In this document: piece by piece, positions 8,160 to 16,387 of the stretch
Layout of the letters: each line of letters opens with the position of its first letter
How positions within the stretch are numbered: the stretch's first letter is position 1
DNA from: Nonomuraea angiospora
GTDB taxonomy: Bacteria; Actinomycetota; Actinomycetes; Streptosporangiales; Streptosporangiaceae
Assembly: GCF_014873145.1 (NCBI RefSeq)
Contig: NZ_JADBEK010000001.1
Location: 1,922,001-1,986,000, forward strand
DNA: 64,000 nt
Direction: 5' to 3'
The notes under the pieces: model-generated
Seen by the model: only the letters and a program-made list of their open reading frames with translations
Databases searched by the model: none
Told to the model about the DNA's origin: nothing
Made by a program: the position numbers and the translations under genes

Positions 8160-8181
8160 ACCTACCGAGTACTCGGTAGGT
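8160..8181. promoter_or_regulatory. Perfect palindromic TetR operator
   Basis: A 22-base perfect palindrome with core CCTACCGAGT/ACTCGGTAGG and one further A/T pair outside. Palindromes of this size are typical of TetR dimers. It lies upstream of the tetR start in the gap to the rbs operon terminator. No second copy was seen upstream of the FGE gene. Confidence 0.7.
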
Positions 8182-8229
8182 AAGGAAGTCTCTACTCGTT
8201 AGTAACTTATCGGCGTCATGGCAGCCCGA

Positions 8230-8260
8230 AGGCCCGGGCACCGACGCGGTGCCCGGGCCT
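8230..8260. terminator. Strong hairpin downstream of rbsB
   Basis: A perfect 13-base stem (AGGCCCGGGCACC with its complement) and a 5-base GACGC loop, 16 bases past the end of the minus-strand rbs operon. It also separates that operon from tetR. No T-run follows, as is usual in high-GC actinomycetes. Confidence 0.75.
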
Positions 8261-8275
8261 GGGATCCGAGGGGGC

Positions 8276-9277
8276 CTACTTGAGGCTGTCCGGGACGCCG
8301 GACTTGTCGCCGAGGCCGACGAGGTAGTCCGCGTACTCCTTCACGTTGTCCTTCTTGACGAGCTTGCCCTGCAGCGTCTCGCCGGCCTGCACCTGCTTGC
8401 CGCCCAGCACGTCGGAGGCCAGCGAGACCACCTTCTGCCCGAGCGCGAACGGCGACTCGGCGTTCGTGGCGTACATCTCCCCCGCCGCGACGGCGGCCAG
8501 CGCGTCGGCGATGCCGTCGTTGCCGACGACCTTGACCTTGCCCACCAGGTTGCGGGCCTTGAGCGCGGACAGCACGCCCATGGCCATCTCGTCGTTGGCC
8601 GCGTACACGCCGTCGATGTCGGGGTTGGCCTGCAGCACGTTGGTCATGACGTTCAGGGCCTTGGCCCGGTCGAAGTCGGCCGCCTGCGTGGCGACGACCT
8701 TGATGTCCTTGTGCGTGGCGATCTGCTGCTGGAAGCCCTTGCTGCGGTCCTGGGCCACGTTGGTGCCGAGGATGCCCTGGATCTCGACGACCTTGCCCTT
8801 GCCGCCGACGGCCTCGGCCAGCGCGTCGGCCGCGTTCTTGCCGGCCTGGACGGCGTCGTAGCCGACGAACGTGGCCAGCTTGCCGCCGGACGGCTTGCGG
8901 TCGAAGGCCATCACGGGGATGTTGGCCGAGTTCGCCTGGGTGACGGAGCTGCTGGCCGACTGGCTGCCCACCGGGTCGAGGATGAGGATCCCGGTCTGCT
9001 TGGAGATGGCGGTCGTCGCCTGGTTGAGGAAGGTGGCGTCGGAGTTGTCGGCGTTCTGGACGTTCAGGGTGATGCCGCTCTTGGCGGCCTGGGCCTCGGC
9101 GCCGTCCTTCACGCTGATGAAGAACGGGTTGCCGAGCGTGCTCATGATGATCGTGGCGTCCTTCTTGCCGGACGCCTGCGGGGCGCCCGTGGACGCCTCC
9201 TCGCCGCCCCGGCTGCAGGCGGTCAGGGAGACGGCGGCGAGGATCGCGACGGCGACGAGTTTGCGGGGAGTGCGCAT
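8276..9277 (-). CDS. rbsB: Ribose-type sugar ABC transporter, substrate-binding lipoprotein
   Basis: Type I periplasmic-binding-protein fold protein of 333 residues with a lipoprotein signal peptide: basic MRTPRK, hydrophobic core, and lipobox LTAC with Cys21. Typical RbsB/ALBP segments follow: TIIMSTLGNPFF, LILDPVGSQS, VMAFDRKPSGG, VAQDRSKGF and GVYAANDEMAMG. It captures a pentose or related sugar outside the membrane and delivers it to RbsC. It is last in the rbsKDACB operon and is followed by a strong hairpin. GAAGGAAAG precedes the chosen ATG. Ribose is the likely ligand because rbsD and rbsK are present; other ketoses are possible. Confidence 0.93.
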   Translation of the reverse strand: MRTPRKLVAVAILAAVSLTACSRGGEEASTGAPQASGKKDATIIMSTLGNPFFISVKDGAEAQAAKSGITLNVQNADNSDATFLNQATTAISKQTGILILDPVGSQSASSSVTQANSANIPVMAFDRKPSGGKLATFVGYDAVQAGKNAADALAEAVGGKGKVVEIQGILGTNVAQDRSKGFQQQIATHKDIKVVATQAADFDRAKALNVMTNVLQANPDIDGVYAANDEMAMGVLSALKARNLVGKVKVVGNDGIADALAAVAAGEMYATNAESPFALGQKVVSLASDVLGGKQVQAGETLQGKLVKKDNVKEYADYLVGLGDKSGVPDSLK

Positions 9278-9288
9278 GGATCTTTCCT

Positions 9289-10284
9289 TCAGATGTGCTG
9301 GGCGAGTTCCGGGGTACGGACGGGGGATTCGGTTCTGCGCGGCACGAGCCTGCGCAGGAGGTCCACGTTGCGGTCGAGGAAGACGGCCAGGAGGATGACC
9401 AGGCCCTTCACCACGTCCTGCAGGAACGGGGAGACGTCGAGCAGGTTCATGCCGTTGTCGATGACGCCGAGCACGAGCGCCCCGACGAGGGTGCCGAGCA
9501 GGGTGCCGCGGCCGCCGGCCAGGCTGGTGCCGCCGATGATGACGGCCGCGATCGCGTCCAGCTCCAGGCCGGCGCCGGCGGTCGGCTGGGCCGTGGACAG
9601 CCGGGCGGTGATGATGAACCCGGCCAGGGACGCCAGCACGCCGCTGATGACGAAGGCGAGGATCTTGACGCGGTGCACCCTGATGCCGGACAGCCGCGCG
9701 GCCTCGACGTTGTCGCCGGTGGCGTAGACGTAGCGGCCGAAGCGGGTGCGGGCCAGGACGTACCCGAAGATCCCGAACGCGACCAGCATGATCCACACCG
9801 GCACCGGCACGCCCGCGAACCGCGCCTGCCCGATCCCCTGGAAGTCGTAGTCCGTCACCGGGATCGGGTTGCCCGAGGTGAGGTGCAGGGTGAGCCCCGC
9901 GAACACCGACATCGTGGCCAGCGTCGCGATGAACGACGGCATCCTGGTCCTGGTCACGAGCAGGCCGTTGACCAGCCCGATGGCCGCGCCGGTCGCCAGG
10001 CCCGCGGCCAGCGCGGGGACCAGCCCGTACGTGCCGAGCGTCATGGCGGTGACGACGGCGGAGAAGCCGAGCGCCGAGCCCACGGACAGGTCGATCTCGG
10101 CGAGAATGATCACGTAGGTCTGCCCGGCCGCGAGCAGCGCGGCCACGGACGTCGCGAGGGCGACGTTGAGCAGGTTCGTCGGGGTGAGGAAGACCGGCGA
10201 GGCCACCGAGAGGACGATCCCTACCAGGAGGAGCATCCACACCGCGCGCAGCCGGCCCGCGACGGTCTTGAGCTTCGAGGTCAT
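9289..10284 (-). CDS. rbsC: Ribose-type sugar ABC transporter, permease
   Basis: Integral membrane permease of 331 residues, of the BPD_transp_2/RbsC type with about 8-10 hydrophobic segments. The conserved LAEIDLSVGSALG segment near residue 60 and the AAVIIGGTSLAGGRGT loop near residue 245, which contacts the ATPase, are both intact. The start codon overlaps the rbsA stop by four bases (ATGA) and rbsB follows after 11 bases. The C-terminal tail is longer and more basic than in E. coli RbsC. Confidence 0.93.
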   Translation of the reverse strand: MTSKLKTVAGRLRAVWMLLLVGIVLSVASPVFLTPTNLLNVALATSVAALLAAGQTYVIILAEIDLSVGSALGFSAVVTAMTLGTYGLVPALAAGLATGAAIGLVNGLLVTRTRMPSFIATLATMSVFAGLTLHLTSGNPIPVTDYDFQGIGQARFAGVPVPVWIMLVAFGIFGYVLARTRFGRYVYATGDNVEAARLSGIRVHRVKILAFVISGVLASLAGFIITARLSTAQPTAGAGLELDAIAAVIIGGTSLAGGRGTLLGTLVGALVLGVIDNGMNLLDVSPFLQDVVKGLVILLAVFLDRNVDLLRRLVPRRTESPVRTPELAQHI

Positions 10285-11774
10285 GCGGCACCTACCAGTG
10301 CGTGCTTGAGGATGGACTGCTCGTCGAGGTCGTCGCCGGTCAGCTCGGCGACGAGCCGTCCCTCGCGCATCACGACCACGCGGTCGGACATGGCGACGAG
10401 TTCCGGCAGGTCGGAGCTCACGAGCAGGACGGCCACGCCGTCCGCGGTGAGCTGGTTGATGATCCGGTAGATCTCGGTCTTGGCCCCGACGTCCACGCCG
10501 CGGGTCGGCTCGTCCATGAGCAGCACCCGCGGCCGGGTCATCACCCACTTGGCGAACAGGGCCTTCTGCTGGTTGCCGCCGGACAGCGAGCTGACCGCGA
10601 TCGACGGGGAGGCGGCGCGCACCCGCAGCTCGGAGATGACCGCGCCGGTGGCCGCGCGCTCCTTGCCGCGCCGTACGACACCGCTCCCGGAGCTGAACTC
10701 GCGCAGCGAGGCCAGCGACACGTTCGCCTCGACCGACTGGCCCATGCACAGGCCCTCCGCCTGCCGGTCGGGCGACAGGTAGGCGATCCGGCTGCCGATC
10801 GCGTCCTGGACGCTCTCGACGCGTACGCCGGAGCCGTCCACGGACACGGAGCCGCCGGTCAGCGGCTGCAGGCCGAACAGCGCGCGCAGCAGGTCGCTGC
10901 GCCCGCAGCCGACCACGCCGCCGATGCCGACCACCTCGCCGGCCCTGACCTGGAGGTCGATGTCGCGGAAGCGGGCGCCGCCCCCGCCGCGCACCTCCAG
11001 CACGACCTCGTCCCTGGCGTTGCGCTCCTTGGGGTAGAAGTCGTCCACGGCGTCGCCGACCATGGCGGTGACGACCTCGGCCGGGGTGAGCCGCTCGGTG
11101 GGGTCGTCGAGCGTGACCCGGCCGTCGCGCAGCACGACGATGCGGTCCGACAGGGCGAAGACCTCGTCCAGCCGGTGGCTGATGTAGATCACCGAGACGC
11201 CGGCCTCGCGCAGCCGGTTCACCTGGGCGAAGAGCTGCTCGGACTCCTGCTCGTCGAGCGCCGCGGTCGGCTCGTCGAGGATGATGAGCCGCAGCTCGTG
11301 CGTCATGGCCTTGGCGATCTCGAGCATCTGCCGCTCGGCCACGCTCAGCTCGCTGACCTGGCGATGCACGTCGATCTCCATGCCGAGGCGGCGCAGTGCC
11401 TGCCTGGCCTCGGCGGCCATGCGCTGCTTGGAGACGAACAGGCGGCCGAAGACGCGCTCGCGGTCCAGCACGTACATGTTCTCGGCCACGCTGAGGTGCG
11501 GGAACAGGTTCTGCTGGAACTCCTGGTAGATGACCTCGATGCCGTGCGCCATCGCGGCCTGCGGGTCCTTGAACGCCGTCGCGGTCCCGTCGATCAGCAG
11601 CCGCCCCGAGTCGGGCTGGTGCGCGCCGGAGATCACCCGGGTGAGCGTGGACTTGCCCGCCCCGTTCTCCCCGACGAGCGCCACGACCTCGCCGGGACCG
11701 ACGTCGAAGCTGACGCCGCGCAGGACGCTGTTGTCGCCGAAGGACTTACGCACATCGGCCAGCTGGAGATGCAT
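10281..11774 (-). CDS. rbsA: Ribose-type sugar ABC transporter, double ATP-binding protein
   Basis: Two tandem ABC modules in 497 residues. The first has Walker A GENGAGKST (about residue 35), the signature LSVAERQ and Walker B LIILDEPTAALDE. The second has a degenerate P-loop GVVGCGRSD, an intact signature LSGGNQQKA and Walker B LLMDEPTRGVD. This asymmetric pattern is normal for RbsA/MglA proteins. It energises import through RbsC. The start lies 13 bases after rbsD. Confidence 0.95.
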   Translation of the reverse strand: MHLQLADVRKSFGDNSVLRGVSFDVGPGEVVALVGENGAGKSTLTRVISGAHQPDSGRLLIDGTATAFKDPQAAMAHGIEVIYQEFQQNLFPHLSVAENMYVLDRERVFGRLFVSKQRMAAEARQALRRLGMEIDVHRQVSELSVAERQMLEIAKAMTHELRLIILDEPTAALDEQESEQLFAQVNRLREAGVSVIYISHRLDEVFALSDRIVVLRDGRVTLDDPTERLTPAEVVTAMVGDAVDDFYPKERNARDEVVLEVRGGGGARFRDIDLQVRAGEVVGIGGVVGCGRSDLLRALFGLQPLTGGSVSVDGSGVRVESVQDAIGSRIAYLSPDRQAEGLCMGQSVEANVSLASLREFSSGSGVVRRGKERAATGAVISELRVRAASPSIAVSSLSGGNQQKALFAKWVMTRPRVLLMDEPTRGVDVGAKTEIYRIINQLTADGVAVLLVSSDLPELVAMSDRVVVMREGRLVAELTGDDLDEQSILKHALVGAA

Positions 11775-11787
11775 GCCAGGCTCCCGA

Positions 11788-12192
11788 TCAGTACACGACG
11801 CCCGCGGTGAGCAGGACGTTGGCGTACGGGGTGAACTCGCCGGAGCGCACGGCCGCCCTGGCGCCGGCGGTGGCCCGCTTGAACTCGGTGTGCGGCAGGA
11901 ACTCCAGCGTCAGGCCGAGCCGGTCGAACCGCTCCTCGATCGCGGCCAGCATGTCCGGGCTGTGCTGCTTGATCTCCTCGGACAGCAGCACGCCCTCCAC
12001 GGCCACCTCGTCGAGCACCGCGTCCAGCAGGTCGAGGAAACGCGGCAGGTTCTCCCTGACGGCCAGGTCCACGCGCTCCACCTCCCTCGGGATGGGCAGC
12101 CCCGCGTCGGTGACCACGATCGTGTCGGTGTGGCCGAGCTCGGAGATCACGCGGGCGAGCTGGGCGTTGAGCGTTCCTTGGTTGCGCCTCAT
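11788..12192 (-). CDS. rbsD: D-ribose pyranase
   Basis: RbsD/FucU mutarotase of 134 residues that converts beta-pyranose ribose to the furanose form used by ribokinase. It aligns almost end to end with E. coli RbsD: LGHTDTIVVTDAGLPIP at the N-terminus, LSEEIKQHSP in the middle, and the C-terminal IRSGE-like VRSGEFTPYANVLLTAGV. The catalytic His is in LGHTD (about H20). The start overlaps the ribokinase stop by four bases. Presence of this gene is the best evidence that the operon handles ribose. Confidence 0.95.
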   Translation of the reverse strand: MRRNQGTLNAQLARVISELGHTDTIVVTDAGLPIPREVERVDLAVRENLPRFLDLLDAVLDEVAVEGVLLSEEIKQHSPDMLAAIEERFDRLGLTLEFLPHTEFKRATAGARAAVRSGEFTPYANVLLTAGVVY

Positions 12193-13130
12193 CGGGTGGC
12201 TCCTTCCATGGAGGTGTTGACCAGTGGCTCGACCTCGTCCCTGCCGGGGAGCGAGGGGCTGGCTCCCGCCTTGGTGGTGGCCAGGGCGCCGGCCGCCATG
12301 CCGTACTGGATGGCGGTGTCCACATCGAGGCCGGCGGCGAGGGCGCCGCCGAAGAAGCCGGTGAACGCGTCGCCGGCCGCCGTGGTGTCCACGGGCGTCA
12401 CGGCGTACGCGGGGAAGTGGCGGGTGCGCTCCTTCGTGACCGACAGGGCGCCGCCCGCGCCGAGGGTGATGATCGCGTGGCGCACGCCGCGCTCCAGGAA
12501 CCAGGCCGCCGCCCGCTCCGCCGACTCCAGGTCCGTGACCTGCACGCCGGTCAGCACGGTGGCCTCGCTCTCGTTCGGCGTCACGATGTCGAGATACGGC
12601 CACACGTCTTCCGGCAACTCCTGGGCGGGCGCCGGGTCCAGGACCACGGTCAGCCCGGCCGCCGCGCCCTCCCGCGCCGCGTGGCAGGCGACCTCCGTCC
12701 GGATCTCGAGCTGGAGCAGCAGGACGCCGACCCGGTCGCGGACGCGCTCGATGCTCTCCGTGACCATCGCCTCGTCGAGGGAGGCGTTGGCGAGCGCCGT
12801 GATGACGATGTCGTTCTCGCCCGAGGCGTCCACCCGGATGTGGGCGACGCCCGTGCGGCCCTCGACCGTGCGGACCTCGGTGAGCGTGACGCCGTGCGTC
12901 TCCAGGCCGGACAGCACGATGTCGCGGAACGGGTCCTGGCCCACGCAGGCGGCCATCCAGGTCGGCGCGCCCGAGTGGGCCGCGGCCACGGCCTGGTTCG
13001 CGCCCTTGCCGCCGAGCACGAGGGTGAAGTCGTCGCCGAGCACGGTCTCACCGCGCCGCGGCAGCCGCCGGCTGAACGCCGTGACGTCCGCGGTGATGCT
13101 CCCGACGACGAGAACACCGGTGGGTTCCAT
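12189..13130 (-). CDS. rbsK: Ribokinase
   Basis: PfkB-family kinase of 313 residues. N-terminal VVGSITADVTAFSRRLPRRGET and GGKGANQAVAAAHSG form the sugar-binding region; DTTAAGDAFTGFFGGAL is the ATP/anion-hole box with the catalytic Asp. It phosphorylates ribose (or deoxyribose) at O5 for entry into the pentose phosphate pathway or DeoC. The start at MEPTGVLVVG is set by the strong TGGAGGAAC site. It is first in the rbsKDACB operon. A hairpin at 13166-13189 separates it from the dehydrogenase gene upstream in transcription. Confidence 0.94.
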   Translation of the reverse strand: MEPTGVLVVGSITADVTAFSRRLPRRGETVLGDDFTLVLGGKGANQAVAAAHSGAPTWMAACVGQDPFRDIVLSGLETHGVTLTEVRTVEGRTGVAHIRVDASGENDIVITALANASLDEAMVTESIERVRDRVGVLLLQLEIRTEVACHAAREGAAAGLTVVLDPAPAQELPEDVWPYLDIVTPNESEATVLTGVQVTDLESAERAAAWFLERGVRHAIITLGAGGALSVTKERTRHFPAYAVTPVDTTAAGDAFTGFFGGALAAGLDVDTAIQYGMAAGALATTKAGASPSLPGRDEVEPLVNTSMEGATR

Positions 13131-13165
13131 GGGGGTTCCTCCAGATTCGGGGATGGGTGACCCGA

Positions 13166-13189
13166 GGGCACGGCCCATGCGCCGTGTCC
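13166..13189. terminator. Hairpin between the deoC/ALDH operon and rbsK
   Basis: Nine-base arms GGGCACGGC and GCCGTGTCC pair with one wobble around a six-base loop in the 77-base gap. It may stop or attenuate transcription arriving from the lacI-deoC-ALDH operon before rbsK. Confidence 0.45.
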
Positions 13190-13207
13190 TTGCGGGTGCG
13201 GGGTCGA

Positions 13208-14029
13208 TCAGATCCCGGCGGGGTGCCAGACCGTCTTGGTCTCCATGAACGCGGTCATGCGTCTCGTCCCTTGGTCCTCCGCCGCGGTGAGCACGCGTTT
13301 GAAGTTCTCGGCCGCGGCCTGCTCGCAGGCCTGCTTCAGCTCGGGGGCCGCCACGCCGGTGAGGTCGAGCCCGTTGACGTCCATGTGCGCCGCCAGCCCC
13401 GGGGCCAGCTCGGCCTGGTGCCCGGTGAGGAGGTTCACCACCCCGCCCGGCAGGTCGGAGGTGGCCAGCACTTCGGCGAACGTGATCGCGGGCAGCGGCG
13501 CCCGCTCCGCGGCGACCACGACGCAGGTGTTGCCGGTGACGATCACGGGTGCGACGGCGGTGACGAGGCCGAGCAAGGGCTCGGCGGGCGCGATGACCGC
13601 GACCACCCCGACCGGTTCCGGCGAGGACAGGTTGAGGTACGGACCCGCGACCGGGTTGGCCGTCCCGCGCACGGCGGCGATCTTGTCGGACCAGCCCGCG
13701 TACCAGACGAGCCGGTCGACGGTGGCGTCCACCTGCTCCAGCGCCTGCTTGCGCGGGCCGCCGAGCTCGTCGGCGAACTGGGCGCGGCGGCCCTCCAGCA
13801 TCTCGGCGACCCGGTAGAGGATCTGGCCCCGGTTGTAGGCGGTGGCGCCCGACCAGCCGGGGAACGCCTTGCGCGCGGCCACCACGGCGTCACGGGCGTC
13901 CTTGCGCGAGGCCCTGGCGGCGTGCTCCGTTCTGGTCACGGGGTAGGACCTCCCGCTCTCCGAGCGCGGGAACGCTCCACCGATGAAGAGCTTGTACGTT
14001 TTGCGCACGGTCACGCGTCGATCAGACAT
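13208..14029 (-). CDS. Truncated aldehyde-dehydrogenase-like protein lacking the catalytic domain
   Basis: Protein of 273 residues that matches the N-terminal cofactor-binding half of aldehyde dehydrogenases: YKLFIGGAF, PVTRTEHAARASRKDARDAVVAARKAFPGWSG, LVWYAGWSDK, PVGVVAVIAP, LPGGVVNLLTG. The catalytic Cys and the LELGGK Glu regions are absent, and the usual PWNFP Asn is replaced (IAPAEPLL). It starts inside the end of the complete ALDH gene (8-base overlap). Such vestigial ALDH units next to a full ALDH match the second, inactive domain of ALDH16. The most likely role is a structural or regulatory partner, not an enzyme. It ends in a distinct MTAFMETKTVWHPAGI tail. Confidence 0.8.
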   Translation of the reverse strand: MSDRRVTVRKTYKLFIGGAFPRSESGRSYPVTRTEHAARASRKDARDAVVAARKAFPGWSGATAYNRGQILYRVAEMLEGRRAQFADELGGPRKQALEQVDATVDRLVWYAGWSDKIAAVRGTANPVAGPYLNLSSPEPVGVVAVIAPAEPLLGLVTAVAPVIVTGNTCVVVAAERAPLPAITFAEVLATSDLPGGVVNLLTGHQAELAPGLAAHMDVNGLDLTGVAAPELKQACEQAAAENFKRVLTAAEDQGTRRMTAFMETKTVWHPAGI

Positions 14030-15449
14030 CGAGGTAGGCCTCCAATCCGTGCAAGCCGCCCTCGCGGCCGTATCCGGACTCCTTGTAACCGCCGAACGGC
14101 GAGGCCGGGTCGAACTTGTTGAACGTGTTGGCCCAGACGACCCCGGCCCGCAGCTTGTCGGCCATCCACAGGATGCGTGAGCCCTTCTCGGTCCAGATGC
14201 CGGCCGAGAGCCCGTACGGGGTGTTGTTGGCCTTCTCCACCGCCTCGGCGGGGGTGCGGAACGTCAGCACGGACAGCACCGGCCCGAAGATCTCGTCCCG
14301 GGCGATGGTGTGCGACTGCGCGACCCCGGTGAAGATCGTGGGCGGGAACCAGAACCCCCGCTCGGGCAGCTCACACGCCGGCGACCAGCGCTCGGCGCCC
14401 TCCGACTCCCCGACCGCCGACAGCTCGCGGATCTTGGCCAGCTGCTCGGCCGAGTTAATCGCGCCCACGTCGGTGTTCTTGTCCAGCGGGTCACCCACCC
14501 GCAGCGTGGCCAGCCGCCGCTTCAACGACGCCAGCAGCTCCTCCTGGACCGACTCCTGAACCAGCAGCCGCGACCCGGCGCAACACACGTGACCCTGGTT
14601 GAAGAAGATCCCATTCACGATCCCCTCCACCGCCTGGTCGATCGCGGCGTCCTCGAACACGATGTTGGCCGCCTTGCCGCCCAGCTCCAAGGTCAGCTTC
14701 TTGCCGGTGCCCGCCACCGCGCGGGCGATGATCCGGCCGACCTCGGTCGAGCCGGTGAAGGCCACCTTGTCCACCTCCGGGTGGCCCACCACGGCCGCGC
14801 CGGTCTCGCCCGCGCCGGTCACGATGTTCACCACCCCCGGCGGCAGCTCGGCCTGCCGGCAGATGTCGGCGAACCACAACGCGCTCAGCGGCGTCGTCTC
14901 GGCCGGCTTGAGCACCACCGTGTTCCCGCACGCCAGCGCCGGCGCGATCTTCCAGGCCAGCATCAGCAGCGGGAAGTTCCACGGGATCACCTGCCCGGCC
15001 ACGCCCAGCGGCTTCGTGCCGAACCCGGCGTACTCCAGCTTGTCGGCCCAGCCCGCGTAGTAGAAGAAGTGCGCCGCCACCAGCGGCACATCCACATCGC
15101 GCGACTCGCGGATCGGCTTGCCGTTGTCGAGCGACTCCAGCACCGCCAGCTCACGCGCCCGCTCCTGGATGATCCGCGCGATCCGGAACAGGTACTTGGC
15201 CCGCTCCGCGCCCGGCAGCGCCGACCAGCCGCCGAACGCCTTACGGGCGGCTCGCACCGCCCGGTCCACGTCGTCGGCCGAAGCGGTGGCGACCTCGGCC
15301 AGCGTCTCCTCGGTGGCCGGGTTGACCGTCTTGAACGGGGCGCCCGCCCCGTCCACGAACTCGCCGTCGATGAACAGCCCGTACGACGCCTTGATGTCGA
15401 CCAGGTCACGCGACTCGGGCGCGGGGGCGTACTCGAAGATCGCCATCAT
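14022..15449 (-). CDS. NAD(P)-dependent aldehyde dehydrogenase
   Basis: Complete class I/II-type ALDH of 475 residues. Seen are the cofactor/oxyanion Asn158 in IPWNFPLL, FTGSTEVGR, the general base Glu255 in LTLELGGK, and the catalytic Cys289 in NQGHVCCAGSR, followed by EIFGPVLSVLTF. Its start overlaps the deoC stop (TGATG), so it probably oxidises acetaldehyde or another aldehyde released by deoxyribose-phosphate aldolase. The truncated paralogue immediately downstream is likely its complex partner. Substrate is inferred from operon context only. Confidence 0.93.
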   Translation of the reverse strand: MMAIFEYAPAPESRDLVDIKASYGLFIDGEFVDGAGAPFKTVNPATEETLAEVATASADDVDRAVRAARKAFGGWSALPGAERAKYLFRIARIIQERARELAVLESLDNGKPIRESRDVDVPLVAAHFFYYAGWADKLEYAGFGTKPLGVAGQVIPWNFPLLMLAWKIAPALACGNTVVLKPAETTPLSALWFADICRQAELPPGVVNIVTGAGETGAAVVGHPEVDKVAFTGSTEVGRIIARAVAGTGKKLTLELGGKAANIVFEDAAIDQAVEGIVNGIFFNQGHVCCAGSRLLVQESVQEELLASLKRRLATLRVGDPLDKNTDVGAINSAEQLAKIRELSAVGESEGAERWSPACELPERGFWFPPTIFTGVAQSHTIARDEIFGPVLSVLTFRTPAEAVEKANNTPYGLSAGIWTEKGSRILWMADKLRAGVVWANTFNKFDPASPFGGYKESGYGREGGLHGLEAYLDV

Positions 15450-16387
15450 CAGTCCAGGGTGAAGTAGTCGGGGCCGGCATACCGGCCGGTGGCCAGCTTC
15501 TGGCGCTGCATCAGCAGATCGTTCAGCAGCGAGGAGGCGCCCAGCCGGAACCAGTCCGGCGACAGCCAGTCATCGCCGGCCGTCTCGTGTACCAGCACCA
15601 GGTTCTTGATGGCGTCCTTGGTGGTGCGGATGCCGCCCGCGGGCTTCACGCCCACCTGCCGGCCGGTCGCGTCACGGAAGTCACGCACCGCCTCCAGCAT
15701 GATCAGTGTCACCGGCAGGGTCGCGGCCGGGGCCACCTTGCCCGTGGAGGTCTTGATGAAGTCGGCGCCGGCCAGCATCGCCAGCCAGGACGCGCGTCGC
15801 ACGTTGTCGTAGGTGGCCAGCTCGCCGGTCTCCAGGATCACCTTGAGATGCGCCGGGCCGCACGCGGCCTTGACCGCCACGATCTCCTCGAACACCTTCA
15901 GGTACCGGCCGGACAGGAACGCGCCCCGGTCGATCACCATGTCGATCTCGTCGGCGCCCGCCGCCACCGCCAGCGCGGTGTCGCTCACCTTGACCTCCAG
16001 CGAGGAACGGCCGCTGGGGAAGGCGGTGGCGACCGAGGCGACCTTGACGCCGGTCCCGGCCAGCGCCTGGACGGCGACCTCGACCAGGTCGGGGTAGACG
16101 CACACGGCGGCCACCCGGGGTGCGCCACCGCCGGGGTGGACGGCCTTGGTGCACATCGCCCGCACCTTGCCGGCCGTGTCGGCTCCTTCGAGGGTGGTCA
16201 GGTCGACCATGGAGATGGCCAGGTCGATGGCCTGCGCCTTGGCGGTGGTCTTGATCGAACGGGTGCCGAGCATCGCCGCCCGCTGGTCCGCGCCGACCCG
16301 GTCAACCCCGGGCAGGCCGTGCAGGAAAGCTCGCAACGCCGCCTCGGAAGAGGCCACGTCCGCGAGCGAAGTGGTCGCTACGCTCAT
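15449..16387 (-). CDS. deoC: Deoxyribose-phosphate aldolase
   Basis: Class I aldolase of 312 residues that splits 2-deoxyribose 5-phosphate into glyceraldehyde 3-phosphate and acetaldehyde. The Schiff-base Lys212 is in FIKTSTGK, the proton-relay Asp149 in ADEIDMVID, and the second active Lys248 in VKPAGGIR. It is about 50 residues longer than E. coli DeoC at both ends, as in many actinobacterial homologues. It starts within the stop of the lacI gene (four-base overlap) and is followed directly by ALDH. Together these genes make a deoxynucleoside sugar route. Confidence 0.94.
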   Translation of the reverse strand: MSVATTSLADVASSEAALRAFLHGLPGVDRVGADQRAAMLGTRSIKTTAKAQAIDLAISMVDLTTLEGADTAGKVRAMCTKAVHPGGGAPRVAAVCVYPDLVEVAVQALAGTGVKVASVATAFPSGRSSLEVKVSDTALAVAAGADEIDMVIDRGAFLSGRYLKVFEEIVAVKAACGPAHLKVILETGELATYDNVRRASWLAMLAGADFIKTSTGKVAPAATLPVTLIMLEAVRDFRDATGRQVGVKPAGGIRTTKDAIKNLVLVHETAGDDWLSPDWFRLGASSLLNDLLMQRQKLATGRYAGPDYFTLD

